Of a DNA stretch of 64,000 nt, positions 25,040 through 32,659 are shown piece by piece. Numbering within the stretch: position 1 is the first letter of the stretch; every line of letters begins with the position of its first letter. The stretch covers positions 143,872 to 207,871 of the forward strand of contig DEJS01000010.1 of NCBI GenBank assembly GCA_002353485.1. Direction: 5' to 3'. The notes beneath the pieces are model-generated. The model saw nothing but the letters and a program-made list of their open reading frames with translations, was not told where the DNA came from and made no database searches. The DNA is from Prevotella sp. UBA2742 (GTDB taxonomy: Bacteria > Bacteroidota > Bacteroidia > Bacteroidales > Bacteroidaceae). The translations under genes and the position numbers were made by a program.

Positions 25040-26227
25040 TTACTTCTTCTGCTGTTGGTTGTTCTTGTTGTTCCTTGGACGGGGCATGAAGGGGTTCTGG
25101 GTCTGCTGTCCTTCCATGGACTCGCCGTCGCCGCTGATGGAGAAGTCGGTCAGCACCTCCTGGCCTTCCTTCAGACCACTGGTAATCTCTGTCAGCAGAC
25201 CGTTCGTCGTACCAGTCTCCACCGGGTGAGCCTTGAACGTATTGCCCTCCAGCGTCCATACCTTGTGCGGAGCCTCAATGTCTTCTATCTTCTGATCTTT
25301 CTTCAGCAACGCGTCGTTCACCGTAAAGCGCAGTGCCTTTGAGGGCACAGCCAGCACGCCGTTCTTCTCCAGCGTGAAGATGGTGACATTGGCCGTCAGG
25401 CCGGGCTTCAGCTTCAGGTCGGCATTGGGGGCCGATATCACTACCTGGTACGTCACCACATTGCTCTCCGTAGTGGCCTGCTGGCGCACCTGCGTCACCT
25501 GCCCCTCGAAGTGGTCGTCGGGGAAGGCATCCACGGTGAAGCTCACGCGCTGTCCCTCCTTCACGCCACCGATGTCGGCTTCGTCGATGTCGGCAATGAC
25601 GCGCATGTCCGTCAAGTCCTTGGCAATGGTAAACAGCTCAGGCGTGTTAAACGAGGCAGCCACCGTCTGGCCCTCCTCCACGCTCTTCGACAGCACTACA
25701 CCGTCTATGGGACTCGTAATGGTGGCATAGCCCAGGTTCGTCTCTGCCTTCCTCACACTCTCGCGCGACGTAGCCACCTGCTGGAGCGCCTTGTCGTACG
25801 ACAGCCGAGCACTCTCATAGTCGTTGGCACTTACCAGTCCCTTGTCGTACAATGTCTTATACCTGTTGTGGTTTGCCGTCTCGTAGTTCAGCGTGCTCTG
25901 CGCACTGCTCAGGTTGGCCTTGGCCGTGTTCAGCTCACTGATGAGGTTCGTCTTGTCCAGTTCGGCAATCACCTGTCCTTTCTTTACCACCGAGTTATAG
26001 TCTACATACAACTTGGCCACGATGCCGCTCACCTGGGTACCTACCGTCACCGAAGTCACCGGCTCAATGGTACCTGTGGCCGTAATCGACGTGCTGATGT
26101 CCTGACGTGCCACCTTGGCCGTCTCGAACTCCACCTTTTCTTCCTTCTTGCCGCCCGACAGCAGCCATGCCAATAGGGCAACAAGCACCACGGCGCCTAC
26201 GACCCACCAAATCTTCTTGTTCCTCAT
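25040..26227 (-). CDS. HlyD/MacA-type periplasmic adaptor
   Basis: A 395-residue membrane-fusion protein. It has an N-terminal membrane anchor (about 5-22), then a lipoyl/barrel-sandwich half ('ITATGTIEPVTSVTVGTQVSGIVAKLYVDYN'), a coiled-coil hairpin (about 90-150), and beta-barrel and membrane-proximal domains. It links the MacB-type permease to the outer-membrane TolC-like channel. The start MRNKKIW is chosen because it puts the anchor at the N-terminus; ten more in-frame codons upstream look non-conserved. The C-terminal tail is Asn/Gln/Lys-rich. Gene order is adaptor, ATPase, permease. Confidence 0.93.
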   Translation of the reverse strand: MRNKKIWWVVGAVVLVALLAWLLSGGKKEEKVEFETAKVARQDISTSITATGTIEPVTSVTVGTQVSGIVAKLYVDYNSVVKKGQVIAELDKTNLISELNTAKANLSSAQSTLNYETANHNRYKTLYDKGLVSANDYESARLSYDKALQQVATSRESVRKAETNLGYATITSPIDGVVLSKSVEEGQTVAASFNTPELFTIAKDLTDMRVIADIDEADIGGVKEGQRVSFTVDAFPDDHFEGQVTQVRQQATTESNVVTYQVVISAPNADLKLKPGLTANVTIFTLEKNGVLAVPSKALRFTVNDALLKKDQKIEDIEAPHKVWTLEGNTFKAHPVETGTTNGLLTEITSGLKEGQEVLTDFSISGDGESMEGQQTQNPFMPRPRNNKNNQQQKK

Positions 26228-26252
26228 ATATGTCTCTCTCTCATTATTATCT

Positions 26253-26273
26253 CTCAACTGTCAACTCTCAACT
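26253..26273. repeat. Heptamer repeat at the TolC-family stop codon
   Basis: CTCAACT GTCAACT CTCAACT. On the minus strand it begins at the TAG stop of the TolC-family gene (TAG TTGAGAGTTGACAG...) and fills about half of the 44-bp spacer before the adaptor gene. Confidence 0.75.
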
Positions 26274-27636
26274 ATATCTTCATCTCCTCCCCCTTGTAGA
26301 ACTTCAGCATCTGCTGGTTCAGTATGGTGGTGTACTTCGACTGCAGCCTGTTCTGCTGTGCCTTCAACAGCTTGTCCTTGCCCGTCATCAGCTCCACAAT
26401 GTTCTTCAGTCCCAGCTGGAATTGCTCCGACAGCAGGTCGTACGACGCCTGCTCGCTCTCCACGCTCAACAGCGCCGAGCGGAATTTCTGCTGGTTGCTC
26501 TGCGCGTCAAGCCAGTAGCCCTCAATGTCGCTATACACCTTCTTCTGCTTCTCTACCAGTGCCAGCTGAGCCTCCAGCTGGCTGATGCGGGCCTTGTTCA
26601 CGGCCGTACGGGCCTTACGCTGGTCATACAGCGGGATGCTCAGCTGGGCGCCCAGCTGCGAGTTGAAGTTGGTCTTCATCTGTTCTCCCCACTTGTTGTC
26701 GGTCAGCGAGTTGGTGCTTGTCGTCACACCGCCCGTCATGCTCAGCGTAGGCAGCCATCCGGCTTTGGCTATCTTCAGCTGCAGGTCGCCCGACTTCAGT
26801 GCCAGCTCGGCACTCTTTATCTCTGGTCGCTGCAGCAGCGCGGCCTCGTAAACGCTGTTCAGGGCCGGTATCTCCTCCAGGGCCTGACTGTCGCTCGTTT
26901 CCGGAACGGCCACGTCAAACTCCTCTGTCGTCAGCTCCAACAGCTGCTTTAGCTGCAGCTTGTACTTCGCCAGCTGGGCCTCGCCCTCCACGATGGTGTA
27001 TTCGTCCGTAGCACGTTGCGCCGTCAGCTGGGCCACGTCGGCTTTCGACATCTTGCCCACTTCCAGCATCTGCTGGCCGCGCTCTTCGTTCTTGCGGCTG
27101 GTCTCCAGACTCTGCTTGCTCACGGCTATGGCCTCCGTCTGGTACAGTATCTGCACATACAGCTGGGCAATCTTCTCCTGTATCGTGTTGGCCGTCTCTT
27201 CCACCGCCAAGGCAGCCTGTTCCTCGCTCACGCGGTTCAGCTTCACCTGGTTATGGTTCTGGTTGCCGTTCCACACCGTCCACTGGCCGCTCACGCTGTA
27301 GCTGCCGTTATAGTAGGTCTTCTCCACCTTCGTGTCCACCTGTCCGTTCGTCACCGTGATAGAGCCAGCATTGGTCCACGGGCGGTAGCCCACTCCCTGG
27401 TTCGTCGATGCCGAGAATGACGGCAGCAGCTGGGCCCGCGACTGTTTCAGCGTCTCTGTGGCCGTCTGCTTCTGCAACTGCGATTTCTTTAGCGAGATGT
27501 TGTTCTCAATGGCATAGCGTATGCAGTCCTTAAGCGTCCATTTCTCTGACCGCTGGTCAGAGTGTGGCGTTGCAATCTGCTGGGCCGAAACCGTGAGGCT
27601 CATCGCCATGGTCAGTAAAAGAATAGTTTTTTTCAT
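26272..27636 (-). CDS. TolC-family outer-membrane efflux protein
   Basis: A 454-residue outer-membrane channel protomer with a signal peptide ending near 'VSAQQ', followed by two tandem TolC/OEP repeats of long amphipathic helices rich in Gln, Ala and Leu (for example 'LEETANTIQEKIAQLYVQILYQTEAI' is preceded by the strand region, and a second copy includes 'ARISQLEAQLALVEKQKKVY'). It is the first gene of the leftward efflux group. No TAnnTTTG box was found in the 51 bp between it and the dedA-type gene upstream, so its promoter is unclear. It should form the exit duct of the MacAB-like pump. Confidence 0.92.
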   Translation of the reverse strand: MKKTILLLTMAMSLTVSAQQIATPHSDQRSEKWTLKDCIRYAIENNISLKKSQLQKQTATETLKQSRAQLLPSFSASTNQGVGYRPWTNAGSITVTNGQVDTKVEKTYYNGSYSVSGQWTVWNGNQNHNQVKLNRVSEEQAALAVEETANTIQEKIAQLYVQILYQTEAIAVSKQSLETSRKNEERGQQMLEVGKMSKADVAQLTAQRATDEYTIVEGEAQLAKYKLQLKQLLELTTEEFDVAVPETSDSQALEEIPALNSVYEAALLQRPEIKSAELALKSGDLQLKIAKAGWLPTLSMTGGVTTSTNSLTDNKWGEQMKTNFNSQLGAQLSIPLYDQRKARTAVNKARISQLEAQLALVEKQKKVYSDIEGYWLDAQSNQQKFRSALLSVESEQASYDLLSEQFQLGLKNIVELMTGKDKLLKAQQNRLQSKYTTILNQQMLKFYKGEEMKI

Positions 27637-27687
27637 ATACCTTTCTTATTGATGGTTCATACCGTTTAGACGTACCAAACCCCTCCT

Positions 27688-28311
27688 TTAGTTGCGACGC
27701 TTCATCATGGCCTTGGCAACGAAGTATACAATCGCCAGGGCCACCAGTCCCAGGATGACGAGTTTGATGTAGTCGGCATATTCTGTTATCTTGTCGTTCA
27801 GTTGCTCCTCAGGCACGATGGCGTGCAGATACCATCCCAGGGCAGCCAGTATGGCGTGCCAGCATCCGGCTCCTATCGTGGTATATAGCAGGAACTTGCC
27901 ATAGTGCATGCGTGCCAGTCCTGCCGGAATGCTGATGAGGTGGCGTATGCCCGGGATGAGACGCCCGGTCAGCGTAGCCACGATGCCGTGTTCGTCAAAA
28001 TAGCGTTCCGACTTCTCCACCTTCTCCTGGTTCAGCAGGCACATCTTGCCCCAGCGGCTGTTGGCAAAGCGGTAGATGACGGGCCGGCCCACATATAGGG
28101 CCACCACATAGTTGATGGTGGCTCCCAGGTCGGCTCCTATCGTGGCGGCCAGTATCACCAGCCATACGTTCAGCTGTCCGCTGGCGGCATGGTAGGCGGC
28201 CGGGGTCACGACAAACTCCGAGGGTACGGGTATTACTGTGCTCTCAAGCATCATCAGGAAGAAGATGGTGCCGTAGTTCAGATTGGACAATAGGGAAGTG
28301 ATGAGATTCAT
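27688..28311 (-). CDS. DedA-family membrane protein
   Basis: A 207-residue polytopic membrane protein of the DedA/VTT superfamily, members of which flip or scramble lipids such as undecaprenyl phosphate. Seen here are the N-terminal re-entrant region with 'ESTVIPVPSEFVVTPAAY', an acidic residue in 'GADLGATINYVVALYVGRP', and the basic 'GRLIPGIRHLISIPAGLARM' loop typical of the family. It lies 51 bp upstream of the efflux genes and 9 bp after the TPR gene in the same orientation, so it may be in the TPR/glnS transcription unit. Its lipid substrate is not determinable. Confidence 0.9.
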   Translation of the reverse strand: MNLITSLLSNLNYGTIFFLMMLESTVIPVPSEFVVTPAAYHAASGQLNVWLVILAATIGADLGATINYVVALYVGRPVIYRFANSRWGKMCLLNQEKVEKSERYFDEHGIVATLTGRLIPGIRHLISIPAGLARMHYGKFLLYTTIGAGCWHAILAALGWYLHAIVPEEQLNDKITEYADYIKLVILGLVALAIVYFVAKAMMKRRN

Positions 28312-28320
28312 CTTTCTGTG

Positions 28321-29751
28321 TTAAGCTTGTTTATTATCGTTAATGTGTTCCGTCATAAAGTGATAATACTCGCTCACGGGCATGTCTTCCGGGAATAGGA
28401 ATCCAAGCACGATGCGGGTCTCCGAGGGGTCCAGCCGGGCTGCTTTCTCCAGATTGTCAAGGAACTCACGGTTGTAGTTCAGGTCCCAGCAGCACAGTGC
28501 CATGTAGGCATAGCCGGCATAAAAGGTGTCGCCAATGAAATCCGTCATAAACTTCTTCAGCATCATATAGGCCGCCTTGACGTAGCGGTTGTCGTACAGC
28601 GATATGATGATGCGCAGAATGATATGGGGGTTGGCATGGCTCTCTTTCATGGCCTTGCGGAACGTGTCCTCTGCCTCGTCAATCAGCCCGTGGGTCAGCA
28701 GCAGATGTCCTCTGATGACCAGCATCTCTGCATGGTCACACTCCAGCTTCTTGGTCTTGTCTATCGCCTCCAGCGCACGGTCCAGCTCGCCCATGGCGTT
28801 GTAGGCAAAGGCCAGCTCCTGGTATATCTGTGGCAGCACGTCATTGCTGTTAGGCAGCCCGACGGCTTTCTCCAGCAGAGGCACCGCTTCGGCGTTCTTC
28901 CCCATATTCACCATACATGCCGCCTCGTGCAACGGTCCCATGGCGTCGTCCGGACAAGTCTGCGAGTAGCGGTGAAAGTATTCAGCAGCCTGTTCGTAGT
29001 TGCCCAGCTTCATCAGCCCGTTGGCTTTTGTCAGCAGTCCGTCAGGGTCGTTGGGGTCAATGGCAATGGCATACTCCGAACTGGTAATGGAGCCGTTATA
29101 GTCTTCGTCCATGTACTGCGCCGTGGCCAGCGCCGTCCAGTACTGCTTCGAGAAGGGGTGGTTGTCCAGCAGCTCGTTGAACATGCGCTGCGAGTCCTTG
29201 TACTTGCCCACTCCGAACAGGGCACGTCCCATGAGCTCCTTGAAGTCGTCGCTGTTGTCGCTCGTGCTGCGCAGCATCCATTCGTAGGCCTTGTCACTGA
29301 CGTCGTAGTCCACATACAGGTTGGCCACGTCCTTCACGAAGTCGCCGTATTCGTCGGCTTCCACCGTCATGCCATAGTCGCGCAGGTAGCGGTCGGCCTC
29401 GTCAATGCGGTTCTGTGCTATCAGTATCTCGGCGCGCAGGTAGTGGTAGTCGGGTGCGTCCTTGTCGCCAATGTTGTCGGCATACTGCTCGGCCTGCTCC
29501 ACGTCTTCCTCTTCCAGTGCCCTGCGCGCCATGAACACGTTCAGCAGCACGTGGTCAGGATAGAGTTCCAGCCCCTGCTTGACGGCTGTCAGCGCATGTT
29601 CCGGCGAGCCTTGCATGTTGTAGTAGTCGGCTATGTCAACCAAGTCGTCTGCATCAAGAAACATTGTGTCCCCCGATGCTTCCGACGTCTCATAGCTGTT
29701 CAGCAGTTCCTGAAACTCGTCGCTGGCAAAGTATTCCTCGTCGAATGGCAT
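28321..29751 (-). CDS. TPR-repeat protein
   Basis: A 476-residue acidic, soluble protein without a signal sequence. It consists mostly of TPR units ('GSPEHALTAVKQGLELYPDHVLLNVFMAR', 'GKYKDSQRMFNELLDNHPFSKQYWTALATAQYM' region, and several more up to about residue 400). No catalytic motif was found. It starts at the base next to the glnS stop codon and is followed 9 bp later by the dedA-type gene, so the three are likely co-transcribed. It is probably a scaffold; no specific partner can be named. Confidence 0.8.
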   Translation of the reverse strand: MPFDEEYFASDEFQELLNSYETSEASGDTMFLDADDLVDIADYYNMQGSPEHALTAVKQGLELYPDHVLLNVFMARRALEEEDVEQAEQYADNIGDKDAPDYHYLRAEILIAQNRIDEADRYLRDYGMTVEADEYGDFVKDVANLYVDYDVSDKAYEWMLRSTSDNSDDFKELMGRALFGVGKYKDSQRMFNELLDNHPFSKQYWTALATAQYMDEDYNGSITSSEYAIAIDPNDPDGLLTKANGLMKLGNYEQAAEYFHRYSQTCPDDAMGPLHEAACMVNMGKNAEAVPLLEKAVGLPNSNDVLPQIYQELAFAYNAMGELDRALEAIDKTKKLECDHAEMLVIRGHLLLTHGLIDEAEDTFRKAMKESHANPHIILRIIISLYDNRYVKAAYMMLKKFMTDFIGDTFYAGYAYMALCCWDLNYNREFLDNLEKAARLDPSETRIVLGFLFPEDMPVSEYYHFMTEHINDNKQA

Positions 29752-31497
29752 TTATTTGCGCCAAGTGTCCTTAAGTCCTACCGTCTTGTTAAATACCAGG
29801 TGGTCTTTGGTAGAGTCTGGGTCCAGTGTGAAGTATCCGATGCGCTGGAACTGCAGGAAGTCGCCGGGCTTCTTCTCCAGAAGATATTCCTCCACGACAG
29901 CATTGTGGAGCACGGTGAGAGAGCCGGGGTTGAGCAGTTCGCGGAAGTCGCGCTCGTCGGCACCGGGGTTCTCTACCGAGAACAGACGGTCGTACAGCCG
30001 CACCTCAGCCGGTACTGCATGCTGCTGGCACAGCCAGTGCAGCGTCTTGCCCTTTATCTTGCGGTCGGCACCGGGCATTCCGCTACGCGTCTCAGGGTCG
30101 TACGTGGCATAGATGGTCGTCACGTTGCCCTCGGCGTCCTTGTCGCACGGATGCTCCTCGTCGCACTTGATGATGTAGGCGTTCTTCAGTCGCACCTCCT
30201 TGCCAGGAGCCAGACGCTGGAATTTCTTTTCGGCCACCTCCTGGAAGTCGTCGCGCTCTATCCATAGCTCGCGACCAAAGGTAATGCAGTGCGTTCCGTC
30301 GGCCTCGTTCTCCGGGTTGTTCACGGCCTGCATCTCCTCATACTGTCCCTCAGGATAGTTGGTAATGACCAGCTTCACCGGGTCAAGCACAGCCGACACG
30401 CGGCAGGCCTTCTTGTTCAGGTCGTCGCGCACAGCGGCCTCCAGCAGTGCATAGTCGTTAAGAGCGTCGAACTTGGTGTATCCAATGGAGTCGATGAAGT
30501 TTCTCACGCTCTGCGACGAGTAGCCCCTGCGGCGCATACCGCAGACGGTAGGCATGCGGGGGTCGTCCCAGCCGCTCACCAGCCCTTCGTCCACCAGCGC
30601 CTTCAGCTTACGCTTCGACATCACCGTGTACGTCAAGTTCAGCCGGTTAAACTCTATCTGGCGTGTCCCGTCGTACTGACTCAGGATGGCAGGGTTGAAC
30701 CCGCTCTTGTCCTGCTGCTCGGCCATGTATTCCTTCAGCAGCTCCACGAACTTGTCGTACAGCGGACGGTGCGGCACGAACTCCAGCGTACAGATGGAGT
30801 GGGTGACACCCTCGAAGTAGTCCGACTGTCCGTGGGCAAAGTCGTACATCGGGTAGCAGTGCCACTTTGTGCCCGTGCGGTGGTGGGGTATCTGTATGAT
30901 GCGGTATATGATAGGGTCGCGGAAGTGCATGTTGGGGTTCGCCATGTCCAGCTTGGCGCGTAGCACCATGCTGCCTTCTACGGCCTCCGGGGTGTTCATC
31001 TGCTCAAACAGACGGAGGTTCTCCTCCACCGGTCGGTCGCGGAACGGACTGGCAACGCCAGGCTGCGTCGGGGTGCCCTTCTGTTGGGCTATCTGTTCAG
31101 AAGTCTGCTCGTCGACGTAAGCCAGCCCCTTCTTGATAAGCCACAGGGCAAAGTCCCACAGCTTCTCGAAGTAGTCGCTCGCGTAGTAGACGTTCTCCCA
31201 GTGGAATCCCAGCCACTTGATGTCGCTCATGATGTTCTCCACGTACTCCGTGTTCTCCTTCGTGGGGTTGGTGTCGTCGAAGCGCAGGTTGCACACGCCG
31301 CCAAACTCCTCGGCCACACCGAAGTCCATGCATATAGCCTTGGCGTGGCCTATGTGTATATAGCCGTTGGGCTCGGGCGGGAATCGGGTCTGTATGCGTC
31401 CGCCGTTCTTCCCGGCCTCCAGGTCTTCCTTTACAAACTGCTCTACAAAGCTGAGGCTCTTCTTCTCCTCACTCTGGTTCATCGTCTTTTCTTCCAT
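29752..31497 (-). CDS. glnS: Glutamine--tRNA ligase
   Basis: A 581-residue class I aminoacyl-tRNA synthetase that charges tRNA-Gln. It has 'RFPPEPNGYIHIGHAKA' with the HIGH signature, the acceptor-binding insert, a KMSKS-equivalent 'VMSKRKL', and the two-part anticodon-binding beta-barrel at the C-terminus. 'RFPPEPNG' with the following 'DDTNP' region separates GlnRS from GluRS. Possession of GlnRS means the cell need not make Gln-tRNA by amidation. Two possible starts (MEEKTMNQ at 31497 or MNQ at 31482) cannot be separated, as neither has a clear ribosome binding site; the longer is given. It lies 36 bp downstream of mltG. Confidence 0.95.
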   Translation of the reverse strand: MEEKTMNQSEEKKSLSFVEQFVKEDLEAGKNGGRIQTRFPPEPNGYIHIGHAKAICMDFGVAEEFGGVCNLRFDDTNPTKENTEYVENIMSDIKWLGFHWENVYYASDYFEKLWDFALWLIKKGLAYVDEQTSEQIAQQKGTPTQPGVASPFRDRPVEENLRLFEQMNTPEAVEGSMVLRAKLDMANPNMHFRDPIIYRIIQIPHHRTGTKWHCYPMYDFAHGQSDYFEGVTHSICTLEFVPHRPLYDKFVELLKEYMAEQQDKSGFNPAILSQYDGTRQIEFNRLNLTYTVMSKRKLKALVDEGLVSGWDDPRMPTVCGMRRRGYSSQSVRNFIDSIGYTKFDALNDYALLEAAVRDDLNKKACRVSAVLDPVKLVITNYPEGQYEEMQAVNNPENEADGTHCITFGRELWIERDDFQEVAEKKFQRLAPGKEVRLKNAYIIKCDEEHPCDKDAEGNVTTIYATYDPETRSGMPGADRKIKGKTLHWLCQQHAVPAEVRLYDRLFSVENPGADERDFRELLNPGSLTVLHNAVVEEYLLEKKPGDFLQFQRIGYFTLDPDSTKDHLVFNKTVGLKDTWRK

Positions 31498-31533
31498 ATC
31501 TGTATAATACTTAAATGCTTTACTTACTCCGTT

Positions 31534-32571
31534 CTATTTTATGCCGCGTTCGTTCAGCGCCTTGCTGTATCGCGCCGCGTTCTGCAGGTGCTCCTTGTAC
31601 GTGGCGGCAAAGTTGTGCGTGCCCGAGAAGTCCTCCTTGGCACACATATACAGAAAGTCATGCTGCTCGGCGTTCAGCACCGCGTCGATGCCCTGTATGC
31701 TGGCTATCTTGATGGGGCCGGGGGGCAGACCCTCGTACTTGTACGTATTGTACGGCGACTCCGTCTGTAGCATCTTCTGCCAGATGCGCTTCAGTTCAAA
31801 CTGCCTCAGCGCAAACTTAATGGTCGGGTCGGCCTGCAGCGGCATGTGTTCCTTCAGACGGTTCAGATACATGCCGGCCACTCTTGGCTTCTCCTGCCCG
31901 CTGGCTGTCTCCTCGTCTATAATGCTGGCCAGTGTGGCCACTTCAGTGGGTGTCAGCTGCTTCTCGGCGGCTTTCTGCTCGCGCTCGCCCTGCCAGAAGC
32001 GGTCGTGCTCCTTCTGCATGCGCGTCAGCAGGTGGCTTAGCGTAGTGTTCCAGTACACCTCATACGTGTTGGGCACAAACATTGCCGCTATCGTGCACGT
32101 GTCGTAACCGTACTGCCGGCACGAGTCGTCGTTGGTCAGCGTCCGGGCTATCGTGGCCGAATCCAGCATCAGCTTCTCGCCCAGCACGGCAGCCAGCCGG
32201 TCCATGGTGCGCACCTCCGGAATGGTCAGTCGCATGGCCGTCTGCTGTCCGCTCTTCAGCCGTCGGAAGATGGTGAATGCCCCTTCGCCGTTGTTCACCT
32301 CGTAGCGTCCGGTGCGAATGTGGCTGGCATAGTCCGAGTGACGGGCTATGGTCGTGAAACCTGTCATTGCCGTACGGTTGGCCACCGGTGCCAGCTTGGC
32401 AAATACCGAGTCCTGCGTGTCGTCAGCGTCGATGTATATATAGTGTACGTCTTCAACCTTCGACAGCGGGGTGAAGAAGAAATACAGCACCAGCCCGATG
32501 ATGACCACCAGACCTGCCACGGCTACGTACAGGTAGACTCTTGCGTTGAAGCTTTTCATATTATTTTTCAT
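31534..32571 (-). CDS. mltG: Endolytic transglycosylase MltG
   Basis: A 345-residue inner-membrane enzyme that cuts nascent peptidoglycan glycan strands and probably terminates their elongation. It has an N-terminal transmembrane anchor (about 13-33), a LysM-like region, and the YceG domain with the catalytic Glu in 'ASIIDEETASGQEKPRVAGMYLNRL' and 'MPLQADPTIKFAL', ending near 'YEGLPPGPIKIASIQGIDAVL'. The start MKNNMKS lies 10 nt after a promoter box; an internal ATG four codons later is possible. It is divergent from malQ and precedes glnS. Confidence 0.94.
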   Translation of the reverse strand: MKNNMKSFNARVYLYVAVAGLVVIIGLVLYFFFTPLSKVEDVHYIYIDADDTQDSVFAKLAPVANRTAMTGFTTIARHSDYASHIRTGRYEVNNGEGAFTIFRRLKSGQQTAMRLTIPEVRTMDRLAAVLGEKLMLDSATIARTLTNDDSCRQYGYDTCTIAAMFVPNTYEVYWNTTLSHLLTRMQKEHDRFWQGEREQKAAEKQLTPTEVATLASIIDEETASGQEKPRVAGMYLNRLKEHMPLQADPTIKFALRQFELKRIWQKMLQTESPYNTYKYEGLPPGPIKIASIQGIDAVLNAEQHDFLYMCAKEDFSGTHNFAATYKEHLQNAARYSKALNERGIK

Positions 32572-32581
32572 ATTTCGACTG

Positions 32582-32589
32582 CAAAGGTA
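32582..32589 (-). promoter_or_regulatory. -7 promoter box of mltG
   Basis: TACCTTTG on the minus strand, 10 nt before the mltG ATG. Confidence 0.6.
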
Positions 32590-32633
32590 CAAAAAAGTTT
32601 AGAGTTAAGCGTGCAGAGTTTATAGAAAATTTG

Positions 32634-32641
32634 TATCTTTG
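32634..32641 (+). promoter_or_regulatory. -7 promoter box of malQ
   Basis: TATCTTTG, 18 nt before the malQ ATG. Confidence 0.6.
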
Positions 32642-32659
32642 CACCAATAAACGTAAAAC

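Noticed and set aside
28624..30267. 547-codon open frame on the plus strand
   Set aside because: It is antisense to the TPR and glnS genes, whose protein motifs are clear. Long antisense frames are expected in this GC-rich coding sequence.
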